Assembly (NCBI GenBank): GCA_965222205.1
Contig: OZ244932.1
Coordinates: 3,628,595 to 3,692,594 of the forward strand
Reading direction: 5' to 3'
Length of the DNA: 64,000 nt
Source: RHLJ01 sp965222205
GTDB taxonomy: Bacteria; Bacteroidota; Rhodothermia; Balneolales; Balneolaceae
The notes below the pieces were generated by a model that did no database searches, was not told where the DNA came from, and saw nothing but the letters and a program-made list of their open reading frames with translations. Below are positions 54,149 to 63,770 of this stretch, in pieces. Made by a program: the position numbers and the translations under genes. Each line of letters opens with the position of its first letter. The stretch's first letter is position 1.

Positions 54149-54180
54149 AAGCCCCCCGGTTGTGAAAATCCGAGAGGCTT
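54144..54180 (-). terminator. Terminator of tRNA-Arg
   Basis: On the minus strand AAGCCTCTCGG (54180-54170) pairs with CCGGGGGGCTT (54159-54149), eleven pairs with two G-U, loop of ten, then a run of T's (54150-54144). It lies 12 bases past the tRNA 3' end. Confidence 0.8.
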
Positions 54181-54192
54181 ATTATTTAGGTG

Positions 54193-54266
54193 TACACCCG
54201 AGAAGATTCGAACTTCTAACCGCCTGATTCGTAGTCAGGTACTCTATCCAGTTGAGCTACGGGTGC
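54193..54266 (-). tRNA. tRNA-Arg (anticodon ACG)
   Basis: Read on the minus strand, all four stems form: acceptor GCACCCG/CGGGTGT (first pair G-U), D stem GCTC/GAGT, anticodon stem CCTGA/TCAGG with loop CTACGAA (anticodon ACG), T stem AGAAG/CTTCT with loop TTCGAAT. Discriminator A; CCA is not encoded. It is followed by a good terminator. The decayed mobile island ends at its 3' side, a usual target for integrases. Confidence 0.95.
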
Positions 54267-54287
54267 ATTTCAATAAATGAAGAGCCC

Positions 54288-54318
54288 TAAAGATAAGGAC
54301 TATATCAGCTCTTCACAA
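54288..54318 (-). promoter_or_regulatory. Possible promoter of tRNA-Arg
   Basis: On the minus strand TTGTG (54318-54314) and TATCTTTA (54295-54288), 18 bases apart, resemble the Bacteroidota -33 (TTTG) and -7 (TAnnTTTG) boxes with mismatches, and the -7 box ends 21 bases before the tRNA. Weak support only. Confidence 0.3.
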
Positions 54319-54369
54319 TAGATTTTAAGCTAAACTTTTATAGACGTTCGAATATGGAATGCCTTAGGA

Positions 54370-55530
54370 TTACTTCCCTTTATATTCTAATGAAAGAATG
54401 GTTATGTCATCCGATTGATCTGCTTTACCCATAAACTTAAGTACGTCGACAACTAATCCACGTACTAATTTTTGGATATCATTTTCGTGGTGCTTTGCAA
54501 GGAATTCTTCTAATCTAGGTTCTTCATACATAGACTCATCTGCCGCAGTGGCTTCAGTAACCCCATCCGTGAACGTCATCAGTTTTTCACCGGGAGCAAG
54601 CGTAAACTCTTTGGTCTCGTACTCAATAGGCTCAATTTTACCTAATAACAGACCTGAAGTATTTTCGACTTCTTCAACACTACCGTCTTTACGAATAATA
54701 TAAGGAAGGTTATGTCCTCCATTGCAATAACGTACTTTTCCACTTCTGATATCCAGAACGCCATAGAACATAGTCACAAAAGTGGTAAGCTCGCTCTCTG
54801 GAATTAACATGGTATTTACAGTGCTCAGACATTTGGCTGGGTCATCAATCTGGGATGCTATAGCCTTGAGCATTGTTCTTGAAACGGCCATGTATAAAGA
54901 GGCAGGAACGCCTTTTCCCGATACATCACCAATCACGAAACCAAGATGATGCTCATCGAGCATATAAAAATCGTAGAAGTCACCACCTACTTCTTTGGCG
55001 GTATGCATTTCCCCATAAATGCTGAATTCATCTCTCTGAGGGAATTCCTGGGGAAGCATTTTATTCTGGATTCGGGCAGCTGTCTCGAGATCGGTCTGTA
55101 CGGCTTCTAACGTCTTTTTATTCATCATACCATCTTTGATAAGCTCAATTTCTTTAATGGTCTTATCAATAGTAGTGTTAAGATCTCCGAAGTCGATAGG
55201 CTTGGTAACAAAATCAAAAGCACCTCGATTCATCGCTGTACGGATATTATCCATATCACCATAAGCAGATACAATGATGGTTTTAAACATGGGATTTTCC
55301 AGCTTCTGTGTTTCAGAAAGGAAAGTGAGTCCATCCATTTTTGGCATATTGATGTCTGAAAGAACTAATGAGATATCTTTTTGGTCTGCCAACAGGATTA
55401 ATGCTTCCTCACCATTTTCTGCAAAATGAAACTCGTACTCCTCGTTTCTAATCTGTTTCCTGAATCGTTGAAGGATGAGCATTTGTAAATCCGGCTCGTC
55501 ATCAACAACTAAAATTTGGTGCTGTTCCAT
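54370..55530 (-). CDS. Receiver-SpoIIE (PP2C) phosphatase
   Basis: 386 residues. Receiver domain 1-125 (ILVVDDEPD, phospho-Asp in LVLSDINMPKMDG, KPI), a coiled linker (135-160) and an RsbU/SpoIIE-type phosphatase domain with the metal Asp residues in VGGDFYDFYML, GFVIGDVSGKGVPA, MTFTDGVTEA and ADQSDDITIL. Output should be dephosphorylation of a STAS anti-anti-sigma protein, the kind encoded divergently at 63771. Last gene of the minus-strand signalling operon, 14 bases after the single receiver gene. Confidence 0.93.
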   Translation of the reverse strand: MEQHQILVVDDEPDLQMLILQRFRKQIRNEEYEFHFAENGEEALILLADQKDISLVLSDINMPKMDGLTFLSETQKLENPMFKTIIVSAYGDMDNIRTAMNRGAFDFVTKPIDFGDLNTTIDKTIKEIELIKDGMMNKKTLEAVQTDLETAARIQNKMLPQEFPQRDEFSIYGEMHTAKEVGGDFYDFYMLDEHHLGFVIGDVSGKGVPASLYMAVSRTMLKAIASQIDDPAKCLSTVNTMLIPESELTTFVTMFYGVLDIRSGKVRYCNGGHNLPYIIRKDGSVEEVENTSGLLLGKIEPIEYETKEFTLAPGEKLMTFTDGVTEATAADESMYEEPRLEEFLAKHHENDIQKLVRGLVVDVLKFMGKADQSDDITILSLEYKGK

Positions 55531-55544
55531 TGTTATTTGATCTT

Positions 55545-55925
55545 TTATGGTTCAATAATTTGATACACTTCCTTCTTAAGTGATTCAAAGTCGATGGGTT
55601 TTGTAAAAAATTCCTTAGCACCGGACTTAATGGCTTTATTATAATTAGTATCATCGCCATATGCTGAAATCATACTTACCTTAATATCAGGAAATTGATC
55701 TTTTACTTTATCAAGAAGTTCCAGTCCTGACATCCCGGGCATATTGATATCTGAAAAAATGTAAAGCACATCCGGTGGTTGCTTACTTTGTAAGCTTTCC
55801 ATGGCCTCTGTTCCTGAAAAAGCAAATTCCAGTTCCAGTAAACCTTGTCGAACTTCTTTACGGAACTTTTGACGAAAAAGCATTTCTACATCTTTCTCAT
55901 CGTCTACAATCATTATTTTAATCAT
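55545..55925 (-). CDS. Single-domain response regulator
   Basis: 126 residues, a receiver domain only: MIKIMIVDDEKDVEML, phospho-Asp in IFSDINMPGMSGLELL, switch residues in VSMISAYGDDTN and KPIDFESLKKEV. Closely similar to the receiver of the next protein, especially in FxTKPIDF, suggesting duplication. It probably takes phosphate from the kinases upstream and relays it or competes with the phosphatase protein's receiver. Confidence 0.92.
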   Translation of the reverse strand: MIKIMIVDDEKDVEMLFRQKFRKEVRQGLLELEFAFSGTEAMESLQSKQPPDVLYIFSDINMPGMSGLELLDKVKDQFPDIKVSMISAYGDDTNYNKAIKSGAKEFFTKPIDFESLKKEVYQIIEP

Positions 55926-55953
55926 ACCCCTTAATTTATATTGTTTTGAATGG

Positions 55954-58878
55954 TTAATTAACTAACGTCATTTTAAACCGTGTGAATTCATCGGTTTTAG
56001 TGTCAATTTCTAAATTTCCGCCATGTGCCTGAAGGATGTCATTAGTGATTGAAAGCCCAAGGCCGGTTCCTTCTTTTCCTTTTTTAGTGGTAAAAAATGG
56101 CTGAAGTATTTTATCTCTGAGTTCTTCGGGTATTCCCGGACCATTATCCTCAATGATGATTTGAACATTACCATTTTTCTGATTTGTAGATACCGATAAA
56201 CGTGCTTTATAGTTTTTTCCATTTACTCTTATTTTATCACGCATTGCATCAAACGCATTGTTGCAAAGGTTTACGATCACCCGGCTAAAATCTTCTACAA
56301 TAAGAGGCACCTTAAGGATTTCCTCGTTTAGATTAAACTGAATATCCACATTAATGGGGTCTTTCCCAGCGCGCATTCCATGAAAGGCAAGATTTACATA
56401 TTCCTTGATCAACGAATTGATATCAGTTGGTTCCTTTTTACCACTTCCGGCTCTACTGTGTTGAAGCATGGATTTCACAATAGAATCAGCTCTGGACCCG
56501 TGTTCATGAATCTTCTTTAAATTCGCTTTAATATCAAACAATAAAGCGTCAACCTCTTTTTTGAGTTCGCTCTTATTCACAGTTTCTTTTTCCATTTCGG
56601 CCACTTGTTCACTCAATTCGTCAAAGAGTTCCATATTCAAATCAGAAAAATTATTCACAAAATTCAATGGATTTTTGATCTCATGGGCAATTCCTGCAGT
56701 AAGTTGTCCAAGGCTGGCAAGCTTTTCCTGCTGTACCAGTTGTTCCTGAGCATTTTTTAAATCGTTAAGAGCCGAGCGCATCTTTTGATAGGCTTCTGCA
56801 TTCTGCATTGCAACACTAACATTGGCCGCAATGGTGTTAAGAAGCCGGAGGTCATTCTCATTAAACCTGTTTTCTTCTTCTGTACTTTGAACGCTTATTA
56901 CCCCGATGGGTTTTTTCCCAATCAATACGGGTACACCCAGAAATGAGGAAGTTATTTTCCCGATCTGTTTAGCTTTCAGCTGGTCTCTGATTTCAGCCAG
57001 ATCTTTATTGATGAGCAGAGGTTCATTATTGGTAATAATCCGTTCAGTAAATCCATTTCCAAATTTACGGGGTTCACTTTTGTCCCCATATTCAAAAGGG
57101 AAATTGATCATATCCGTTTCTTTATCATGAATGGCGACATAAACGATATCTGCACTGAAAGTTTCTATCATAAGTTCGCCAACAAGCTTAATTAGCGCAT
57201 CAAATTCAAGCTGAGAAACCAACGCCTGACTAATCCGATTTACTGTTTGAAGTTCAGTAGCGCGTTGTTCAGTAATTCCAAGCAATCGGGTGGTTTCATT
57301 AAATAAACGGGCATTCTCAAGAGCTACACTCATACTATTTGCAAGAGTGCTAAGTAATCGAACATTGGAGTCGGTAAAAGCATATTCACGATCCAGATTT
57401 TGAAGGCCTACATATCCACGTACTTCATCACCAACCACCATAGGAACAAATAAGATAGATTTCGGCATTACAGTTCCGGGAATTGGTTTTACTTCATTAC
57501 CGGTAATCTCCTCAGTTTTTTTAACGAGGTTATCTTCTATCGAGAGTAGTTTCTTAGTTTTAACAAGGTGTTTTCTTACGCCATCTAAAGGGCGGGATTC
57601 TGGAAAAATTCTTCCCCCATCTTCATAGAAATACTGGAAATGCTCAATTTCTTTTTCATTATCAATAGTGTTGATTCCTACCACCTGAGCATCAAACAAA
57701 TCACGGATTCGATCTCCCACCAGGTTATAAATCCCCTGCATATCCATCTCAGCCACAAGACCTTGTTGTACACTATTTATCACAGCGAGTTCAGCATTTC
57801 TTTGTTCTGTTTCGCTAAAAAGGCGTGCATTTTCCAGAGCCACACTCATACTATTTGAAAGAGTACTCAGAAGTCGGATATCAGAGGTACTAAAGGCATG
57901 TTCACGATCCAGATTTTGCAGGGTAACATATCCTTTAACAGTATCACCAACCTTCAAGGGTACATACACCATAGATTTTGGCATGGAGGTGCCGGGTACT
58001 GTTTTCGGCTCTTCACCTGTAATATTTTTCACGGCCTGAACAGAGTTTTCCTGTATTGATATCAATTTCTGCGTATTGATCAAACGTCGACGCATCTTAT
58101 CGTAAGGTCTCGGGTCCGGATAAACCCTTTCGCCATTCTCAAATAGATATTTGAAATATTCTATTTCATCCTCTAGGTTAAACATAGAAATAACCACGAC
58201 CTGAGCATCAAATAAATCCCGTATTCGATCTCCTACAAGTTCATATATCCCCTGCATATCCATTTCGGCAACAAGGCCTTGTTGAACGCTGTTAATTACA
58301 GCCAGTTCTGCATTTCTTTGTTCAGATTCATTAAAGAGGCGTGCGTTTTCGAGAGCTATACTTATACTATTGGCGATAGTAATCAGAAGCTGCACATCAG
58401 ACTCACGAAAAGCTTGTTCACGATCCAGATTTTGAAGACTCAAACAACCAGTAACCACATCATCTACCATAAGCGGTACAAAAAGTAGTGATTGAGGATA
58501 CCGTGTTCCCGGTACGGGTGTTACTTTATCTCCTGTAATCTCTTCCGTTTTCTTGGTTACATTCTCATTGATCAGCAACGTATCAGCTTTATCGATAATC
58601 CATTTTCTGATTTTGTTAAGAGGTCTGGATTCAGGGAAAAGCCGTTCGCCATCTTCAAATAAGTATTGAAAATGCTCAAGATCTGTCTCATGATCAAAGG
58701 TGTAAATACCGGTAACCTGAGCATCAAACAATTCCTTGAGACGTTCTCCAATTAGTTCATAAATCTCCTGCATTTCCTTTTTTTGGAGCAATCCTTCCTG
58801 TACTCGGCTGATAAGATCTAATTCAGCTTCCCGCTGTTTTAACTTTTCTTCAATCATTTGAGATTTTGACATAGACAA
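55954..58878 (-). CDS. Cytosolic histidine kinase with four GAF domains
   Basis: 974 residues, no membrane helix. Four GAF domains at about 24-183, 195-358, 370-533 and 545-710; the first three are close copies of each other (FDAQVTGIYTF / FDAQVVVISMF / FDAQVVGINTI; LQNLDREQAF / LQNLDREHAF / LQNLDREYAF). The fourth is more distant (FLGVPVLIGKKPIGVISVQS). The HisKA part has the His in GQLTAGIAHEIKNPLNFVNNF and the ATPase part has NLCNNAFDAMRDK, IEDNGPGIPEEL and GTGLGLSITNDI. Sensed ligand unknown. The kinase part is nearly the same as in the two genes upstream. Four bases separate it from the preceding gene. Confidence 0.92.
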   Translation of the reverse strand: MSMSKSQMIEEKLKQREAELDLISRVQEGLLQKKEMQEIYELIGERLKELFDAQVTGIYTFDHETDLEHFQYLFEDGERLFPESRPLNKIRKWIIDKADTLLINENVTKKTEEITGDKVTPVPGTRYPQSLLFVPLMVDDVVTGCLSLQNLDREQAFRESDVQLLITIANSISIALENARLFNESEQRNAELAVINSVQQGLVAEMDMQGIYELVGDRIRDLFDAQVVVISMFNLEDEIEYFKYLFENGERVYPDPRPYDKMRRRLINTQKLISIQENSVQAVKNITGEEPKTVPGTSMPKSMVYVPLKVGDTVKGYVTLQNLDREHAFSTSDIRLLSTLSNSMSVALENARLFSETEQRNAELAVINSVQQGLVAEMDMQGIYNLVGDRIRDLFDAQVVGINTIDNEKEIEHFQYFYEDGGRIFPESRPLDGVRKHLVKTKKLLSIEDNLVKKTEEITGNEVKPIPGTVMPKSILFVPMVVGDEVRGYVGLQNLDREYAFTDSNVRLLSTLANSMSVALENARLFNETTRLLGITEQRATELQTVNRISQALVSQLEFDALIKLVGELMIETFSADIVYVAIHDKETDMINFPFEYGDKSEPRKFGNGFTERIITNNEPLLINKDLAEIRDQLKAKQIGKITSSFLGVPVLIGKKPIGVISVQSTEEENRFNENDLRLLNTIAANVSVAMQNAEAYQKMRSALNDLKNAQEQLVQQEKLASLGQLTAGIAHEIKNPLNFVNNFSDLNMELFDELSEQVAEMEKETVNKSELKKEVDALLFDIKANLKKIHEHGSRADSIVKSMLQHSRAGSGKKEPTDINSLIKEYVNLAFHGMRAGKDPINVDIQFNLNEEILKVPLIVEDFSRVIVNLCNNAFDAMRDKIRVNGKNYKARLSVSTNQKNGNVQIIIEDNGPGIPEELRDKILQPFFTTKKGKEGTGLGLSITNDILQAHGGNLEIDTKTDEFTRFKMTLVN
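57280..58809 (-). repeat. Three tandem GAF repeats, period about 516 bp
   Basis: Within the kinase gene the three GAF units share strings such as the linker NAELAVINSVQQGLV and the turn LQNLDRE, also at the DNA level (for example ACAAGACCTTGTTG near 57757 against ACAAGGCCTTGTTG near 58269). They are internal duplications, older than recent because third positions differ. Confidence 0.7.
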
Positions 58879-58882
58879 AGAA

Positions 58883-61036
58883 TTAAGATGGTTTTGGCAA
58901 GATTATTCTGAATATACTTCCCTGCTCGTTTTCACTTTCAATCTGAATAGACCCGCCATGTGCTTTAATAATATCATTAGTGATGGAAAGTCCAAGGCCG
59001 GTTCCCTGGGTTCCCTTTTTAGTAGTAAAAAAGGGTTGCATAATTTTATCCTTCATTTCTGTAGGTATTCCGGCACCATTATCCTCAATTTCGACTAATA
59101 TTTTATCTTCTTCTCTGATGGTTCGAACAATGAGTTTGGCTTTAAATTTTTCGTCTGCCTGCTGCTTCTCCCGCATTGTATCAAAAGCGTTATTGCAGAG
59201 ATTAACAATCACTCTGGAGAAATCTTCTAAAATAAGAGAAGCTTTAGGGAGTCCTTCATTCAGATCAAACTCAATGTCTACATTGATCGGGTCTTTACCG
59301 GCGCGCATTCCATGAAAAGCAAGATTTACATATTCCTTGATCAATGAATTGATATCAGTCGGTTCTTTTACACCATTTCCTGCCCGGCTGTGTTGGAGCA
59401 TTGATTTTACTATGGAGTCAGCTCTGGATCCGTGTTCATGGATCTTCTTTAAATTCGTTTTAATATCAAAAAGTAGAGAATCGATCTCTTCCTTAATTTC
59501 AGTTGTATCAACTTTTTCGTTTTCCAGTTCTGACACTTGTTCACTTAATTCATCGAAAAGCTCCATATTCAGATCAGAGAAGTTATTTACGAAGTTCAAC
59601 GGGTTCTTAATTTCATGAGCAATTCCTGCAGTGAGTTGACCAAGACTTGCAAGCTTTTCCTGCTGTACCAGTTGATCCTGAGTGGCTTTTAATTCCTCCA
59701 GCGATTGTTTTAATTCTTTGGTTCTGTCGTCGACCTGTTTTTCGAGTAGTGTATTTTGATTCTGCAGGAGTTCTCTTTTCTCTTCTGTGATTTTAACCAC
59801 TTTGTTGGCTTCTTCAGTTACCGTATTAAGGGTTTCTCTGAATCTGATAGAGATATAGGTTAATAAGAAGAGTGGTGCTCCGAGTATGAGTAAGGAAGTA
59901 AGTGGTTTATCATACTCATAGTATAAATCAAGTGATTGCTTATGAATGATGATATAAATTGATGCAGCAATGACAGGTACGATCATTGCACCCACAACAG
60001 CCCATTGGGCACCGGAGATTACATCTTTATGGGTATAAATGAGATACACGTAGTACCCCAGCATGATATTGAATACGATTCCAAATGGAATTGAAATTGA
60101 GAAAAGGTGAGCAAGTAGATTTGTGATTAAAATTAGTGCTAATAATATCCACGTAAATACAGGTATCTCCTTTTTTAACAACCATTCAAGAATTAATAGG
60201 CCGAATACTGTTGCAAAGGGCTGAAGGGTTATAGTTACAAGAAACCGTAGTTTTTCGGCCTCATAACTTAGCTCAAAAAAGTAGGTGAAGAAGCTGCCTA
60301 AGGCTGAAAAGAATATAAATGTCGTCATCCCGGCAATCCATTTAAAAATCTTTTGATCCGGATTTAGAAAAACCAGGAACCAAAAGAGGAATACCAGTAG
60401 AAAGCTAATGGATATACTTAAGGTGCCAAAGATGTGAGTCATTTTATAATCTTTGGTAACCCGTTTCACAAAATCAGGGCCAGTAATGTTTAAGAAGTTT
60501 TCAAGATATCGTGGTTTTAAACGAAGCTCCCTTTGTGTGAAGGTTGTCTCATAATCAACGAAATGAACAGCTAGCAGATATTCTTTTCCTATTTCCAGTT
60601 CAATTGGGGTGGGATACTTAAGGTAAGGATTGTATGCGGTGTAAGGATTCCCGGTGTCTCCAAAAGAATGGAATAATTCTCCATTTAAATAAATTTCGGT
60701 AGCTGCCCACAAATTTCGGCTTATATATAATGGAGTACCTGTAAATGAACTGTCGAGTTTAAAGGCCAATCGGAACCAGCCTTCAATTCGACCATTCTCA
60801 TCTTCCATATCCTTGGATAAGTCTAATAGTCTTAGCGAATCCCAGTCTGTAGTTTCCAGATCAGGAGATGCCCATTTTGAGTTGTTACCCTTTTGGAATA
60901 ACCAGCCATCCAAGGGCGCCAGTTTTAATCTTTGATGGGATTGAAACATATCTTTAGACAGTACTAACACTTCATCCTGTGAAAAACCAGAGGCTGTTGA
61001 CCCTAAAAGAATAATAAAGATAAAGAGTGTTCTCAT
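58883..61036 (-). CDS. 7TM histidine kinase with extracellular jelly-roll sensor
   Basis: 717 residues. Signal peptide (MRTLFIFIILLGSTASGFSQ), then an extracellular beta-sandwich domain (25-180; WLFQKGNNSKWASPDLETTDW, GWFRLAFKLD, IYLNGELFHSFGDTG) like sugar-binding jelly rolls seen before 7TMR-DISM segments, then seven membrane helices (205-420), a coiled coil (420-475) and the HisKA/ATPase module (GQLTAGIAHEIKNPLNF; NLCNNAFDTMREK; IEDNGAGIPTEM; GTGLGLSITNDI). The module is almost the same as in its two neighbours. Five bases separate it from the gene upstream. Confidence 0.9.
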   Translation of the reverse strand: MRTLFIFIILLGSTASGFSQDEVLVLSKDMFQSHQRLKLAPLDGWLFQKGNNSKWASPDLETTDWDSLRLLDLSKDMEDENGRIEGWFRLAFKLDSSFTGTPLYISRNLWAATEIYLNGELFHSFGDTGNPYTAYNPYLKYPTPIELEIGKEYLLAVHFVDYETTFTQRELRLKPRYLENFLNITGPDFVKRVTKDYKMTHIFGTLSISISFLLVFLFWFLVFLNPDQKIFKWIAGMTTFIFFSALGSFFTYFFELSYEAEKLRFLVTITLQPFATVFGLLILEWLLKKEIPVFTWILLALILITNLLAHLFSISIPFGIVFNIMLGYYVYLIYTHKDVISGAQWAVVGAMIVPVIAASIYIIIHKQSLDLYYEYDKPLTSLLILGAPLFLLTYISIRFRETLNTVTEEANKVVKITEEKRELLQNQNTLLEKQVDDRTKELKQSLEELKATQDQLVQQEKLASLGQLTAGIAHEIKNPLNFVNNFSDLNMELFDELSEQVSELENEKVDTTEIKEEIDSLLFDIKTNLKKIHEHGSRADSIVKSMLQHSRAGNGVKEPTDINSLIKEYVNLAFHGMRAGKDPINVDIEFDLNEGLPKASLILEDFSRVIVNLCNNAFDTMREKQQADEKFKAKLIVRTIREEDKILVEIEDNGAGIPTEMKDKIMQPFFTTKKGTQGTGLGLSITNDIIKAHGGSIQIESENEQGSIFRIILPKPS

Positions 61037-61041
61037 GTTAA

Positions 61042-63552
61042 TTAGTTATTACCGGGCAATTCGATAATAAAGCTGGCGCCATCACCTAGCTTACTTTTCA
61101 GAATAAGGTTACCACCGTGTGCTTTAATAATATCATTAGTTATAGAAAGACCTAGCCCGGTTCCTTGGGTTCCTTTTTTAGTAGTGAAAAAAGGTTGCAT
61201 GATCTTATCTTTCATCTCGGCTGAGATTCCGGGACCATTATCCTCAATTTCGACTAATATTTTATTTCCTTTATTAATGGTTCGGACAGTGAGTTTGGCT
61301 TTAAATGTCTCGTCCGTGTGCTGCTTCTCCCGCATTGCATCAAAAGCATTATTACAGAGATTAACAATCACCCGGGAAAAGTCCTCAGCAATCAATGGGA
61401 CTTCACCAATGGTATTATCCAGAGTGGAGTTTATATCTACATTGATGGAATTCTTTCCAGCCCGCATCCCATGAAAAGAGAGATTTAGAAACTCTTTGAT
61501 TAAACTGTTTAGATCGGTGGGCTCCATTACGCCCGCACCACCACGGCTATGTTCTAACATCGATTTTACAATCGAATCTGCCCTGGTACCATGCTCATGA
61601 ATCTTTTTCAGATTTGAGTCAATATCTTTAAGGATGAAAATAGCTTCATCAATTTTTTCCTGATCTTCACTAGAAACTGAGTCACTGATTCCATTCAGCT
61701 CTTCAAGTGTTTCTTCAATTAGCTCAACGCTGAGGTCTGAAAAATTATTCACGAAGTTAAGCGGGTTTTTGATCTCATGAGCAATACCGGCAGTTAACTG
61801 GCCGAGCGAAGCGAGTTTTTCTTGCTGTATCAATTGCTCCTGAGTTGCCTGTAATTCTTTTAGTGTAATTTCAAGTCGGTCACGTTCTTCGTGAATTAAA
61901 CGGGCTTGTAATTCAGTTTTTTGAAGATCCTCGAAGCGGGTATACGCCTGCTCAAATACATTAGCAAAGCGCTTAAGTACAGAAATCCCATGTTCATCAG
62001 GTTCGCTTTCAGTGAATGCGTATAATGATCCGGTTCTGAATGGAAAAAAACTACAATACTGGGTAATCCCGGAATTGGGGTCAGTAATTATCTGATTTTT
62101 GGGGATATCCGGGTTAATACGAGTTATTCCGCGATAATAGTCACTTAGTTCTTTACCACTTAAAGGGTAAAATAACTCTCCAAGTTGGTTCTCCCATGCT
62201 TCAAAAGCTTTTTCTAACATTGGATGCATAGTCAAAGAAACAGTACCCAATTCTTTTAAGTGGTTCCCATCATTAACTGCAGAAACCCACAAATCAGCTT
62301 TTTTACTGTCGCCATCGATAAGTCCAACCCCATATCTTAGAGGGGTGATTTTCAATATTTCTAACTCTTCAAACATGGCCTCAACGATTTGAACTAAATC
62401 TTCGCTATGGTTCATATTTGCAGCCATGGCACGCACTTTTTCCAGGCTGGCTTCAACTCTGGACTCATAGGCTTGCGTTTCAGCTTTTTGTAAATCTTCA
62501 AACCGTTGATAAGCCAGATCAAAAACACTGGCAAATCGGGTTAATATATCTAATGATTCTTGTGATGGATTATGAACTTCACCAGGGAGACTAAAACCAA
62601 TTTCACCCAGGGAAGTACGCGCCATAATAAAAGTAAGACCTCCAATTTCTCTGATATCATCTAAAGTGGGCGCCTGAGGGTCTACTTTTTCAAAATCACC
62701 TAGGCTGATCATCTTGTCTACATAGTCAACGGCTTGCTCAGTATCCATTGCAAAAGTCATGGTAGGTTCATCACTATTTTCCCAATCTGCAACAGACTTA
62801 ATATTTGTATGAATGTGTTTTGGGAGGGTCATCACCATTCCAATCTTACTGCCATCTCCTGAAGTCATTGCCTTCTCATAATATTCAGGATACCATCTCA
62901 TATACCAAAAGTAGTGGGCTTCGAGCCCCAGAGAGATAAATTCCGAACGCATTGTTACCACGATGTCAAGCAACTCCGGAGAAGTCTGCATTGAAGAAAC
63001 CTGAGCACGTATTCTTTCCAGAGAAAGTTCTATCTGAGTTTCCCTGTTTTTTTCTTTTAATGCTTTTGTCTGTTCATTAACAAGTTTCTCAAGCCTTTTT
63101 TTCTCTTTTTTCCACTCATCTACATGCCAAACGTCGTCTTCAATATCAGAAGCAATAGAACCATGCCAGTGTATTAGTTGCCAATTATTATGATTGCAAA
63201 CCATTACGGCAGAAAAACGAAAAGTGAACGAATTGGAGAAGTTTTCTGAGTTAATTGTAGTATTAATCTTCTCTACAAAAAGGGCTGTTTTCTCATCGGC
63301 AGAAAAATGTTCGTGAATTTTATCACGGTTAAAAATAAATGTTAATTTCTGTTCTTTTGCGGACTCTCCTTGTTGTTTAATTAGCTTAACATATTCGTCA
63401 ATGCTTTGAACTTCTTCTGCTAAAGTAGTACCCCATCCCATAATATCAGGATGTATTAAATTCTCTAACCCATCAATTGGAACTTGATTTAAGCTCATTT
63501 TCATAAGCTTTTCATAAGCTTGATCTAGAGCTTTTCTGGCTTCATTACTCAT
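61042..63552 (-). CDS. Histidine kinase with SnoaL-like and two GAF-like domains
   Basis: 836 residues, cytosolic. The N-terminal 130 residues resemble SnoaL/NTF2-like folds (ALDQAYEKLMKM, IHPDIMGWGTT, FTFRFSAVMVCNHNNWQLIHWHGS). Two GAF-like domains follow (about 185-350 and 375-545), each introduced by the Bacteroidota linker ExSLERIRAQVSSM / EASLEKVRAMAANM. The kinase module has GQLTAGIAHEIKNPLNF (His), NLCNNAFDAMREK, IEDNGPGISAEM and GTGLGLSITNDI. First gene of the minus operon; its promoter region is shared with the STAS gene. Confidence 0.88.
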   Translation of the reverse strand: MSNEARKALDQAYEKLMKMSLNQVPIDGLENLIHPDIMGWGTTLAEEVQSIDEYVKLIKQQGESAKEQKLTFIFNRDKIHEHFSADEKTALFVEKINTTINSENFSNSFTFRFSAVMVCNHNNWQLIHWHGSIASDIEDDVWHVDEWKKEKKRLEKLVNEQTKALKEKNRETQIELSLERIRAQVSSMQTSPELLDIVVTMRSEFISLGLEAHYFWYMRWYPEYYEKAMTSGDGSKIGMVMTLPKHIHTNIKSVADWENSDEPTMTFAMDTEQAVDYVDKMISLGDFEKVDPQAPTLDDIREIGGLTFIMARTSLGEIGFSLPGEVHNPSQESLDILTRFASVFDLAYQRFEDLQKAETQAYESRVEASLEKVRAMAANMNHSEDLVQIVEAMFEELEILKITPLRYGVGLIDGDSKKADLWVSAVNDGNHLKELGTVSLTMHPMLEKAFEAWENQLGELFYPLSGKELSDYYRGITRINPDIPKNQIITDPNSGITQYCSFFPFRTGSLYAFTESEPDEHGISVLKRFANVFEQAYTRFEDLQKTELQARLIHEERDRLEITLKELQATQEQLIQQEKLASLGQLTAGIAHEIKNPLNFVNNFSDLSVELIEETLEELNGISDSVSSEDQEKIDEAIFILKDIDSNLKKIHEHGTRADSIVKSMLEHSRGGAGVMEPTDLNSLIKEFLNLSFHGMRAGKNSINVDINSTLDNTIGEVPLIAEDFSRVIVNLCNNAFDAMREKQHTDETFKAKLTVRTINKGNKILVEIEDNGPGISAEMKDKIMQPFFTTKKGTQGTGLGLSITNDIIKAHGGNLILKSKLGDGASFIIELPGNN

Positions 63553-63624
63553 GAGTAGTAGCCATTAGATATACAGGAATAGCAGATTTTATCAACTTAC
63601 CTAAACTTATTTTTTAAACCCCGA

Positions 63625-63650
63625 AATCGTGTATGAAAGTTATCACGATT
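63625..63650. promoter_or_regulatory. Inverted repeat between the divergent signalling genes
   Basis: AATCGTG (63625-63631) and CACGATT (63644-63650) lie 12 bases apart in the 218-base gap shared by the kinase operon and the STAS gene. Candidate operator; no other signal in the gap stands out. Confidence 0.3.
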
Positions 63651-63770
63651 AATATTAGTACAATCTAATGGATTAATTCTAATTTTTAAAAAATCAATAT
63701 TTATATGTTGGACTTTAATCCTGCTTTTTAGTTTGTTTGAGCTGGCTAAATAATAAATAAGGGGACTGTT

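Noticed and set aside
54023..54280. An 85-residue gene reading through the tRNA region
   Set aside because: The second half is the antisense of the tRNA terminator and tRNA-Arg; only the first 40 residues or so look like protein.
57280..58809. CRISPR or other short-repeat array
   Set aside because: The repeats are long coding duplications of GAF domains; no short direct repeats with unique spacers occur anywhere in the window.
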